Below, piece after piece: positions 1 to 5,584 of a stretch of 7,895 nucleotides of DNA. The notes below the pieces were generated by a model. It did not search any database. It was given only the letters and a program-made list of their open reading frames with translations, and was not told where the DNA came from. The DNA lies in the NCBI GenBank assembly GCA_027623845.1, contig JAQBUJ010000125.1, forward strand, positions 1-7,895, read 5' to 3'. This DNA comes from Pseudomonadota bacterium. Lineage in GTDB: Bacteria; Pseudomonadota; Alphaproteobacteria; Thalassobaculales; Thalassobaculaceae. The position numbers and the translations under genes were made by a program. The number at the start of each line of letters is the position of its first letter. The first letter of the stretch is position 1.

Positions 1-10
1 GTGACGGTCG

Positions 11-703
11 CTAGCTCGCCAGGCGGGCATTTTGTGGGAACATGAATTTGCGCGCTTGATCGTCCATCTCGGCCTTGAAAACGTGACTGTTGCGATCCTT
101 GATCGTCAGCGCGCGTTCGGCGGCAGGTCGGGCACTGATCTCGTCAACCAGGCGTTTCAGGTTGACCATGCCCTCAAGCGCTCCCTCGCCAACCACGAAT
201 GGCACCAGGCGAGCCCAACCCCAGACGCACATGTCGACGATCGTGTAGTCATCGCCGAGCATGTAAGGGCGGTCGGCGAGGCGATCGTTGAGAATGCCGT
301 AATGTCGTTCGGCCTCGAACTGGTAGCGGTTGACGCCATATTCGTTGCCTTCCGGAGCGAAATGCCGGAAATGCACCGACTGGCCGGAATACGGACCGAT
401 CCCGGTGGCGACGAACATCAACCATGACAGCAACTCACCACGCGCAGCGAGCGTGTCTTTCGGCATGAACTTGCCGGTCTTCTCGCCGAGATAGAGCAGG
501 ATCGCGTTGCTATCGAAAACCGGGTTGCCGTCATCCACGATGGACGGCGCCTTGGAGTTCGGGTTGATTGCGACATATTCCGGCTTGAACTGATCGCCGG
601 CGCGCCCGTCAACGGGGATAGGTTCGTACTCCAAGCCGGCTTCTTCCAGGAACAGCGCCACCTTCATCGGGTTCGGCGCGGTATTGTAGTAAAATTTCAA
701 CAT
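11..703 (-). CDS. Glutathione S-transferase, Nu-class-like (YfcG/YghU type)
   Basis: A 230-residue cytosolic glutathione S-transferase. Residues 1-82 form the thioredoxin-like N-domain: TAPN at 8-11, the cis-proline segment KAPSIV with P53, and the gamma-glutamyl-binding FDS at 63-65. Residues 88-200 form the helical C-domain, with GPYSGQ (103-108), HFRHFAPE (111-118) and an N-capping box TIVD (154-157). From memory, these blocks match E. coli YfcG, a Nu-class enzyme with disulfide-bond reductase activity that binds glutathione. The ATG at 703 is chosen because GGAG lies 7 nt upstream and the protein then begins at the family N-terminus. The open frame continues upstream to 835, but that part overlaps the next gene and carries no family sequence. 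It is the last gene of the probable mmsB–CoA-transferase–GST unit, so it may act on a substrate of that pathway or protect against electrophiles. The family call is firm; the substrate is unknown. Confidence 0.88.
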   Translation of the reverse strand: MLKFYYNTAPNPMKVALFLEEAGLEYEPIPVDGRAGDQFKPEYVAINPNSKAPSIVDDGNPVFDSNAILLYLGEKTGKFMPKDTLAARGELLSWLMFVATGIGPYSGQSVHFRHFAPEGNEYGVNRYQFEAERHYGILNDRLADRPYMLGDDYTIVDMCVWGWARLVPFVVGEGALEGMVNLKRLVDEISARPAAERALTIKDRNSHVFKAEMDDQARKFMFPQNARLAS

Positions 704-798
704 GGTGGATCTCCGGTTTGGCCGTGTTGGTCCAGATTGCGAACCAAATAAGCGGTGTATCGAAAAGGCTCTCGTTTCGGCCCGTCGTGCATATGGTA

Positions 799-1962
799 TC
801 AGTCGTCCGCCGCTTCCACCGCTAGGTTGCCCCACTCGGCGATCACTTCTGCGGTATGTTCGCCGAGCAGCGGCGCTGAGCGCCGAATAGCGCCGGGCGT
901 GGCTGACAGTTTCACCGGAATGCCGATGGTTTTCATCGCCCCGACTTTCGGATGCTCAACCTCGACCGCCATCTCGCGGGCGATGGTTTGTGGGTCGTTA
1001 TAAACCTGAACATGGTCCATCACCGGCCCGGCCGGGATCCCGGCTTCCTCGAAGGCGGCGCAGAGGGCGGCGGTGGTTTGTTTTTTGAAATAACCCTCCA
1101 TCTCCGGCACCAGCGCCTTGTTGTTCGCCACCCTGTCGGCTTTGCTTTGGAACCGAGGGTCATCGATCAGATGCTCACAGCCGAGTATCTTGCAGGCGCC
1201 GCGCCAAAAATTATCCTGAGCGCCGCCGATCGTCATGTAGCCATCGGCGGTCGGGAACAATTGATAGGGCGCGCTGCCGCGATGCGCCTGGCCAAGCCGC
1301 TCCGGCACCTCGCCGTTGGCGAAAACATTGGCGGCCTCATAGACGCCGAGCGCGATACCGGCCTCGAAAAGCGAGGTGTCGACAAGTTGGCCCTTACCGG
1401 TTTTCTCGCGCGCCGCCAGCGCCGTCAAAATCCCGATGGCGCCGTTCATGCCGCCGCAAACATCGGTCACGGGAACCGGGATGCGATACGGCGGCCCGTC
1501 CGGCGGCCCGTTGACCGCCATCAGCCCTGACATGCCGCAGGCGATCAGATCAAAGCCGCCGCGCGGGGCGTAAGGACCGGTTTGTCCGAAACCGGAGATC
1601 GAGCAATAAATCAACCTCGGATTGAGCGCCGCCACCGCCTCATAGCCAATCCCCAGACGCTCAGCGACACCAGGTTTGAAGTTTTCGATCAGCACATCGG
1701 CGACAAGGATCATCTCGCGCAGATGCTTCAAGTGGACCGAGTCCTTCAGGTTGAAAGCCACCGATCGTTTGTTGCGGTTCCACAACATGAAGGGAGCGCT
1801 CTCGCCCTCTTGAAAGGGCGGTGTCATGCGAAGCGAATCGCCGCCCTTCGGGTTTTCCACCTTAACCACGTCGGCGCCATGATCTGCGAGTATCATGGCG
1901 CAATACGGCCCGGAGAGATGGTTGGTCAGATCCAGCACCTTGAGGTGGGACAGGGACGACAT
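799..1962 (-). CDS. Family III (CaiB/BaiF) acyl-CoA transferase
   Basis: A 387-residue family III CoA-transferase. These enzymes move CoA between carboxylic acids through an aspartyl-CoA thioester on an interlocked homodimer. Visible family blocks are the N-terminal LDLTNHLSGPYCAMILADHG (10-29), KVENPKGGDSLR (34-45), NRNKRSVAFNL (62-72), VLIENFKPG (90-98), SISGFGQTGPYA (121-132), the catalytic Asp D167 in VTDVCGGMNGAIGILTAL, GKGQLVDTSL (189-198), the GIPAGPV loop (308-314) and C-terminal APLLGEHT (363-370). D167 corresponds to Asp169 of formyl-CoA transferase. That enzyme's GGGGQ loop is not present here; the equivalent region reads GGAQDNFW (246-253). The length is normal. The ATG is supported by AAGGGAG 7 nt upstream. 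It lies 49 nt after mmsB and 95 nt before the GST gene, all on the same strand. The acyl substrate cannot be told from sequence; related enzymes use succinyl-CoA, oxalate, carnitine, bile acids, or racemise 2-methylacyl-CoA. Confidence 0.93.
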   Translation of the reverse strand: MSSLSHLKVLDLTNHLSGPYCAMILADHGADVVKVENPKGGDSLRMTPPFQEGESAPFMLWNRNKRSVAFNLKDSVHLKHLREMILVADVLIENFKPGVAERLGIGYEAVAALNPRLIYCSISGFGQTGPYAPRGGFDLIACGMSGLMAVNGPPDGPPYRIPVPVTDVCGGMNGAIGILTALAAREKTGKGQLVDTSLFEAGIALGVYEAANVFANGEVPERLGQAHRGSAPYQLFPTADGYMTIGGAQDNFWRGACKILGCEHLIDDPRFQSKADRVANNKALVPEMEGYFKKQTTAALCAAFEEAGIPAGPVMDHVQVYNDPQTIAREMAVEVEHPKVGAMKTIGIPVKLSATPGAIRRSAPLLGEHTAEVIAEWGNLAVEAADD

Positions 1963-2011
1963 GGCGGTGCTCCCTTCTTCGTCAGTTGAGACCCTGGCGA
2001 GATCGTCGAGG

Positions 2012-2902
2012 TCATTTCACCTTTGGATCGATGACCTTGATGATGCTGGAGGTGTCATCGTTTCCAAAACCGTTTTCGATCAGCATTTGGAACGCGGCGG
2101 TCGCGGCGGCGCCAAGCGGCGTCGCGGACCCGGCGGCTTGAGCGGCGGCTTGCGAGAGCCGAAGGTCCTTCAGCATCAGTTTGGCCATAAAACCGGGTTT
2201 GAAATTATTGCTTGAGGGCGAAGTCGCCACAACGCCAGGCATCGGGTTCGAGGTCTCGAAAATATACGAGCGCCCGGTCGAAGTGGAGATCACCTTATAC
2301 AAGGTCTCGCGTGACACCCCCAGTCGTTCGCCCATCACCATCGCCTCGGCGGCGGCCAGGGAATTGATGCCGGCCAGCATATTATTGCAAATCTTGGTGA
2401 CCTGACCAAGCCCGGAATCGCCGCAATGAATGATGTTCTTGCCCATGCCTTGCAGGATCGGCTTGGCCTTCTCAAAGGTCTCGCTGTCACCGCCGCACAT
2501 GAAGGTCAGGGTGCCCGCATCGGCGCCGGTCACGCCGCCGGAGACCGGTGCGTCGACCATGGTGAAGCCGGCTTCCTTCGCCGCCGCCGCCGCTGCCTGT
2601 GCCGATTCAACGTCAATGGTCGAGGAATCGATCATCACCGTACCGGGGTCGGCGGCGGCAAGCACACCGTCATTCATGAACACCTCGCGCACATTGGCGC
2701 CGACCGGCAGCATGGTGACGACGAAATCGACGCCCTTGGCCGCGTCTTTTACTGATTCGGCTGCCTCGGCGCCGGACTGAACGACGAAATTGACCGCCTC
2801 CTCCGACAGATCGAAAACCTTAAGGCTATGTCCAGCCTTGATCAGATTGCGCGCCATCGGCCCGCCCATATTGCCCAAGCCGATGAATCCGATACGCGCC
2901 AT
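2012..2902 (-). CDS. mmsB: 3-Hydroxyisobutyrate dehydrogenase
   Basis: A 296-residue NAD-dependent beta-hydroxyacid dehydrogenase. Its expected reaction is (S)-3-hydroxyisobutyrate + NAD+ to methylmalonate semialdehyde, the penultimate stage of valine breakdown. The Rossmann signature GFIGLGNMGGPMARNL is at 5-20. D31 at the end of the second strand favours NAD over NADP. The substrate loop DAPVSGGVTGADAGTLTF is at 117-134, and the catalytic lysine K170 with N174 lies in GQVTKICNNM. NPMPGV (219-224), SSNNFKPGF (230-238) and LMLKDL (242-247) are close to the human HIBADH C-domain, which favours this over tartronate semialdehyde reductase (GarR). The ATG at 2902 has GGGAG 6 nt upstream. A 47-codon upstream extension of the frame was rejected because it carries no family sequence. 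It is probably the first gene of a unit with the CoA-transferase and GST. The usual valine-pathway partners, such as an acyl-CoA dehydrogenase or hibch, are not in this window. Confidence 0.9.
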   Translation of the reverse strand: MARIGFIGLGNMGGPMARNLIKAGHSLKVFDLSEEAVNFVVQSGAEAAESVKDAAKGVDFVVTMLPVGANVREVFMNDGVLAAADPGTVMIDSSTIDVESAQAAAAAAKEAGFTMVDAPVSGGVTGADAGTLTFMCGGDSETFEKAKPILQGMGKNIIHCGDSGLGQVTKICNNMLAGINSLAAAEAMVMGERLGVSRETLYKVISTSTGRSYIFETSNPMPGVVATSPSSNNFKPGFMAKLMLKDLRLSQAAAQAAGSATPLGAAATAAFQMLIENGFGNDDTSSIIKVIDPKVK

Positions 2903-2981
2903 GAGTCTCTCCCTTGAGTGATCCGTCTTGATTGACGGGCTCGACGGCGGGCTCATCGCGCCGCTCGCCGAGTTGGTCCAG

Positions 2982-3011
2982 ACGATAGTCGCTCCGGGGC
3001 TTTCCTGCCAA
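2982..3011 (-). promoter_or_regulatory. Possible sigma70-type promoter for the mmsB unit
   Basis: Reading the minus strand, a TTGGCA (3011-3006) is followed after 18 nt by TATCGT (2987-2982), about 80 nt upstream of the mmsB ATG. An inverted repeat, AGTCGCT at 2987-2993 and AGCGACT at 3017-3023, brackets this spacer and could be an operator or an RNA hairpin. It is extended inward by CCG/CGG with a 2-nt bulge. The match to consensus is moderate, and such matches also arise by chance in this length of sequence. Confidence 0.3.
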
Positions 3012-3025
3012 CGGATAGCGACTCC

Positions 3026-3068
3026 CGCTGGTCCGTAAAACACGGTCCTGCTGGCGAGCTGACCAGCG
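3026..3068. repeat. Inverted repeat just downstream of comF
   Basis: Perfect 8-bp arms, CGCTGGTC (3026-3033) and GACCAGCG (3061-3068), enclose a smaller hairpin CCGT–AAAAC–ACGG (3033-3045). The outer arm abuts the comF stop codon (TAA, complement of 3069-3071). On the comF transcript this would fold as a compact stem right after the stop, so it may be a terminator-like or mRNA-end structure. There is no T-tract, so a classical intrinsic terminator is not supported. Confidence 0.4.
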
Positions 3069-3818
3069 TTAGGGAACCCGGGCGATGGTCAGGATATCGA
3101 CCCCGGCCGCGCCGGCCCTCAGCAGCACCCGCGTACAGGCGGAGACCGTGGCGCCGGAGGTCAGGACATCGTCGACCAACAACACGCGTTTGCCGCGAAT
3201 AAGGTTTGCCCGGTCGGGCAGAACTTGAAAAGCGCCGCGGACGTTTCGCTCGCGGCCAGACCGGGTTCGGGTTCCCTGTGATGGGGTTCGCCGAACCCTC
3301 GTCAGGCTCAGAACATCGACGAGGGTATCCGTGCGTGCGCCAAGATCCAATGCCAGAGCGGCGGCCTGATTGTAGCGGCGCGCGAACAACCGGGTCCAAT
3401 GCAACGGCACCGGCACCAGCAAATCGGCGTCTGCCAGCAGCGGCGCTCCGGCGCGCGCCAACCAGGCGCCGAGCAAACCGGTCAGGTGCAGTCCATCGCC
3501 GTGTTTGAAACGCAATAGAACCCCCCGGCTGGCATCATCATAAAGCGTTGCAGACCGGGCCCGGCCATAGACCGGCGGTTCGGCCAGACAGCGCCCACAA
3601 AGGCTTCGCTCGGCGACCGTGAACTCAAACGGCGTGCCGCAACATTGGCACATCGGCGCGGTGATGAAGGCGATCCGCGACCAGCACCCGCCACACACCG
3701 CGGCGGGAATGTCGACAATGATCCCGCATCCCGGACACCGAGGCGGCAGCACGGCGTCAAGCAACCACCGAGCGCCGCCGGTCATTATTTTGGCCAATTC
3801 AGCCCGCTCAGCGACCAT
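3069..3818 (-). CDS. comF: ComF family phosphoribosyltransferase-like protein
   Basis: A 249-residue protein of the ComF/GntX family. The N-terminus carries cysteine pairs expected to bind zinc: CPGC (28-31), CGGC (42-45), CQCC (57-60) and CGRC (74-77). The phosphoribosyltransferase-like domain follows, with LLRFKHGDG (101-109), VPVPLHWTRLFARRYNQAA (135-153), RTPSQ (177-181), the ERNVRGAF segment (190-197) and the PRPP-loop motif LLVDDVLTSGAT (213-224). In naturally competent bacteria ComF acts in the cytoplasm in handling incoming single-stranded DNA. In most Alphaproteobacteria, as here, no competence genes sit beside it and its role is unclear. The length is typical. The start is supported by GGAAGGGG 7 nt upstream. 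It is divergent from the NDUFAF5-like gene with 95 nt between the starts. Confidence 0.92.
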   Translation of the reverse strand: MVAERAELAKIMTGGARWLLDAVLPPRCPGCGIIVDIPAAVCGGCWSRIAFITAPMCQCCGTPFEFTVAERSLCGRCLAEPPVYGRARSATLYDDASRGVLLRFKHGDGLHLTGLLGAWLARAGAPLLADADLLVPVPLHWTRLFARRYNQAAALALDLGARTDTLVDVLSLTRVRRTPSQGTRTRSGRERNVRGAFQVLPDRANLIRGKRVLLVDDVLTSGATVSACTRVLLRAGAAGVDILTIARVP

Positions 3819-3913
3819 CTATTCGCCCCTTCCGACCCAAAACAGAGCGCGTAGTCGGGTTATGGAAGGATTAGGGCTGTTTCCCGCCATCATCGCCGTG
3901 GCATGGTCCGGCG
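3819..3913. promoter_or_regulatory. Divergent intergenic region comF / methyltransferase
   Basis: These 95 nt separate two divergent start codons, so both promoters should lie here or inside the gene starts. It contains the comF Shine-Dalgarno (complement of 3826-3833) and a short inverted repeat CCGAC (3832-3836) / GTCGG (3854-3858). I could not identify a convincing -35/-10 pair in either direction, nor a clear Shine-Dalgarno for the plus-strand gene. Confidence 0.4.
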
Positions 3914-4828
3914 ATGAACCAGAACCCGACAATTTTCGACCGCCAACTTCTGCGGGCACGCCGTGACCGGGCGGCGCGGTCTTTCGAGAAATTCGATTTT
4001 CTGATGATCGAGGCGGCGGATCGCCTCGCCGACCGATTGCTTGATCTAAGCCGGCGCTTTAGCACGGTGCTTGATCTTGGCTGTCATACCGGGGGTCTCG
4101 CCACGGTCTGGCCGGCGGGGTTGGAGGGCGCCAAACTGCTGCATGCGGATCTATCGCCGGCAATGGCGATCCGGGCGGCGGCGCACGGCCCGGCCATCGC
4201 TTGCGATGAAGAAGCCTTGCCCTTCGCCGAGGGCAGCCTGGACGCAGTGCTAAGCTGTTTATCGATGCATTGGGTGAACGACCTGCCCGGCGCGCTGGTG
4301 CAGATCCGACGGGCGCTTAGGCCAGACGGTATGCTGTTGGCGTCGATGCTCGGCGGCGACACCCTGGTTGAGCTTCGCGAGGTGTTGAGCGCAGCAGAGC
4401 TGGAGGTCGCCGGCGGTCTCAGCCCCCGGGTCTCGCCCTTTGCCGATATTCCTGACCTTGGCGGGTTGCTTCAGCGGGCCGGATTCGCGCTGCCCGTGGT
4501 CGATAGTGACGTGCTGACGGTGACCTATGACAATCTTTTTGCGCTGATGGCCGACCTGCGAGGGATGGGGGAGAGCAACGTCGTGCTGGAGCGCCATAAA
4601 ATGCCGACACGGCGCGGTGTGTTGCTGCGCGCGGCGGAGATCTATCAAGAACGTTTCGCCGGCTCTGACGGCCGGATTCCCGCGACCTTCCAGATCCTCA
4701 CCATGACCGGCTGGGCGCCGGACGCCTCGCAGCAACAACCCTTGCGCCCGGGCAGCGCTCAGTCTCGGTTGGCCGATGCACTGGGCGCGGTGGAGGCGCC
4801 GGTTGGCGAAAAAGCCAACCCGGGTTGA
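3914..4828 (+). CDS. NDUFAF5-like SAM-dependent methyltransferase-fold protein
   Basis: A 304-residue class I SAM-binding protein. Motif I is VLDLGCHTGG (52-61), the acidic strand-2 end is HADLS (77-81), and the post-motif block runs through CDEEALPF (97-104) to SCLSMHWVNDLPGAL (114-128) and LRPDGMLLASMLGGDTL (135-151). GGLSPRVSPFADIPDLGGLL (167-186), RGMGESN (216-222) and PATFQILTMTGW (256-267) match, as I recall it, human NDUFAF5 almost block for block. NDUFAF5 hydroxylates an arginine of the NDUFS7 subunit during complex I assembly. The bacterial protein may therefore modify the cognate NuoB-like subunit, an inference from homology. Such genes are often labelled BioC-like (malonyl-ACP methyltransferase), but the NDUFAF5-specific C-terminal blocks argue against that. 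The ATG is the first possible start after an in-frame TAG at 3872, though the Shine-Dalgarno is weak. It is divergent from comF. Confidence 0.88.
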   Translation: MNQNPTIFDRQLLRARRDRAARSFEKFDFLMIEAADRLADRLLDLSRRFSTVLDLGCHTGGLATVWPAGLEGAKLLHADLSPAMAIRAAAHGPAIACDEEALPFAEGSLDAVLSCLSMHWVNDLPGALVQIRRALRPDGMLLASMLGGDTLVELREVLSAAELEVAGGLSPRVSPFADIPDLGGLLQRAGFALPVVDSDVLTVTYDNLFALMADLRGMGESNVVLERHKMPTRRGVLLRAAEIYQERFAGSDGRIPATFQILTMTGWAPDASQQQPLRPGSAQSRLADALGAVEAPVGEKANPG

Positions 4829-4834
4829 GGCGCC
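4795..4834 (+). terminator. Hairpin over the stop codon of the NDUFAF5-like gene
   Basis: A perfect 7-bp stem GGTTGGC (4801-4807) / GCCAACC (4814-4820) closes a GAAAAA loop. An outer GGCGCC (4795-4800) / GGCGCC (4829-4834) can pair with an 8-nt bulge that holds the TGA stop. No T-run follows directly; a short TTTT occurs at 4853-4856. It may help termination or protect the mRNA end, but it is not a textbook intrinsic terminator. Confidence 0.35.
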
Positions 4835-4895
4835 TGCGTGCGGACAGTCGGGTTTTCTCAAGCTGTGGCGAGGGCATTTTGAAGGTGGGAGCCGT

Positions 4896-4943
4896 TCATC
4901 GTCCTGAACTTGTCGCAGGACGGCGGGTCTCAGCTAGCCCGCC
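4896..4943. repeat. REP-like dispersed repeat, two adjacent hairpins
   Basis: The first hairpin is CGTCCTG (4900-4906) / CAGGACG (4916-4922) with loop AACTTGTCG. It resembles a short dispersed palindromic repeat seen between genes in many proteobacteria, which reads roughly CGTCCTGAGCTTGTCGAAGGACG. A second hairpin follows at once: GGCGGG (4922-4927) / CCCGCC (4938-4943) with a 10-nt loop. The pair lies in the 242-nt gap after the NDUFAF5-like gene and could act as a terminator or mRNA-stabilising element for it. The rest of this gap shows an 8-bp direct repeat GCCTCTGG (4973-4980 and 4991-4998) and the cupin promoter region. Confidence 0.6.
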
Positions 4944-5014
4944 AGGCCCAAGGGTAAAGCGACCGCGCGAGAGCCTCTGGTGAACCTCCAGCCTCTGGCG
5001 CAGCGAATTGGCGT

Positions 5015-5044
5015 GATGAAAATCATCCCGGCGTCGGATACAAT
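5015..5044 (+). promoter_or_regulatory. Possible promoter and operator of the cupin gene
   Basis: A good -10 box, TACAAT, is at 5039-5044, which puts transcription start near 5051 and leaves a short leader before the GAGGAG ribosome site (5058-5063). No clear -35 box sits at the right distance; TTGGCG (5008-5013) is 25 nt away, too far. Instead, a perfect dyad GATGA–AAA–TCATC (5015-5027) covers the -35 zone, as expected for an activator or repressor site. Confidence 0.35.
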
Positions 5045-5070
5045 CTCGTTGGTCCCTGAGGAGAGCCACT

Positions 5071-5403
5071 ATGAAAATCCCGACACTTCCCTTCACCACC
5101 ACGGACTGGAGTTCGGTGCCGGTGGTTGAATATCCAGGAGAGACCGGCAAGGCGCTTTGGCGCACCCTCGATATCGGCGACATCCGGGTTCGCATGGTCG
5201 AATACACGCCGGGTTATGTTGCCGACCACTGGTGCAACCGCGGCCATATTCTGTTGGTTCTCGAAGGTGAGCTGCATTCGGAACTGCAAGACGGTCGCCG
5301 CATCACCCTCACGCCGGGGATGAGCTATCAGGTCTCCGACAACGGCGACGCGGCGCATCGTTCGGTGACCGAGACCGGTGCGAAACTGTTCATCGTCGAT
5401 TGA
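5071..5403 (+). CDS. DHCW-motif cupin-fold protein
   Basis: A 110-residue single-domain cupin of the family known as 'DHCW motif cupin fold protein', whose function is unknown to me. The family hallmark appears as ADHWCNRGHILLVLEGEL (51-68), with H53, C55 and H59 as candidate metal ligands, followed by H69. The second cupin block is LTPGMSYQVSDNG (80-92) with H96, and the chain ends in KLFIVD. The protein is about the usual family length, with no signal peptide or membrane segment, so it should be cytosolic. GAGGAG lies 7 nt before the ATG. It stands alone: its end is 28 nt before the presumed ffs promoter, and a REP-like element lies upstream. It could bind a metal or a small molecule; nothing nearby suggests a substrate. 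Confidence 0.85.
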   Translation: MKIPTLPFTTTDWSSVPVVEYPGETGKALWRTLDIGDIRVRMVEYTPGYVADHWCNRGHILLVLEGELHSELQDGRRITLTPGMSYQVSDNGDAAHRSVTETGAKLFIVD

Positions 5404-5431
5404 GGGCGACTCTTCTCTTGTGCTCCCCCTC

Positions 5432-5460
5432 TTGCGTTCTTCAGCCTCGCCCCATATATC
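5432..5460 (+). promoter_or_regulatory. Promoter of the 4.5S RNA gene
   Basis: TTGCGT (5432-5437), a 17-nt spacer and TATATC (5455-5460) form a good sigma70-type promoter. The first base of the predicted RNA stem (G5468) lies 8 nt after the -10 box, exactly where transcription should begin. The independent fit of promoter and RNA 5' end makes this the best-supported promoter in the window. Confidence 0.7.
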
Positions 5461-5467
5461 TCGCACA

Positions 5468-5562
5468 GGAAGGTTGGGGTGGACGGGCTCCTCGCCAACC
5501 CGGTCAGGTCCGGAAGGAAGCAGCCGTAACGAGATTCGGCTTGGGTCGCTTTCCAACCTTCC
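5468..5562 (+). ncRNA. ffs: Signal recognition particle 4.5S RNA
   Basis: The RNA core of the signal recognition particle, which binds Ffh and targets ribosome-nascent chain complexes to FtsY at the inner membrane. The conserved domain IV reads GGTCAGGTCCGGAAGGAAGC (5502-5521) followed by AGCC, with the GGAA tetraloop at 5512-5515. The ends are set by a perfect 10-bp closing stem, GGAAGGTTGG (5468-5477) with CCAACCTTCC (5553-5562), giving about 95 nt, a normal size for the short bacterial form. The position directly upstream of dnaX is the arrangement known from other Alphaproteobacteria. No T-rich terminator follows, and dnaX begins 22 nt later, so the mature 3' end is probably made by processing of a longer transcript. 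Confidence 0.95.
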
Positions 5563-5584
5563 GCTCACCCTCTAAGATCCTGAT

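Noticed and set aside
704..835. A 44-codon N-terminal extension of the GST frame
   Set aside because: It overlaps the end of the CoA-transferase gene, has no family sequence, and a good ribosome site lies before the inner ATG at 703.
952..1530. A 192-codon open frame on the plus strand opposite the CoA-transferase
   Set aside because: No domain, no credible ribosome site, and entirely contained in a well-supported gene on the other strand.
2903..3043. A 47-codon N-terminal extension of the mmsB frame
   Set aside because: The Rossmann fold begins right after the ATG at 2902, which has its own Shine-Dalgarno; the upstream part looks non-coding.
3284..3325. Palindrome GGGTTCG-C-CGAACCC and inverted repeat CCCTCGTC / GACGAGGG inside comF, with an AGGCTCAG core reminiscent of the REP element
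   Set aside because: The translated segment, VDVLSLTRVRRTPSQ, is normal ComF sequence without an insertion, so the symmetry is probably due to coding constraint. A REP origin cannot be excluded but is not needed.
4259..4861. A 200-codon minus-strand open frame opposite the NDUFAF5-like gene
   Set aside because: It lacks any recognisable motif and mirrors the conserved plus-strand gene.
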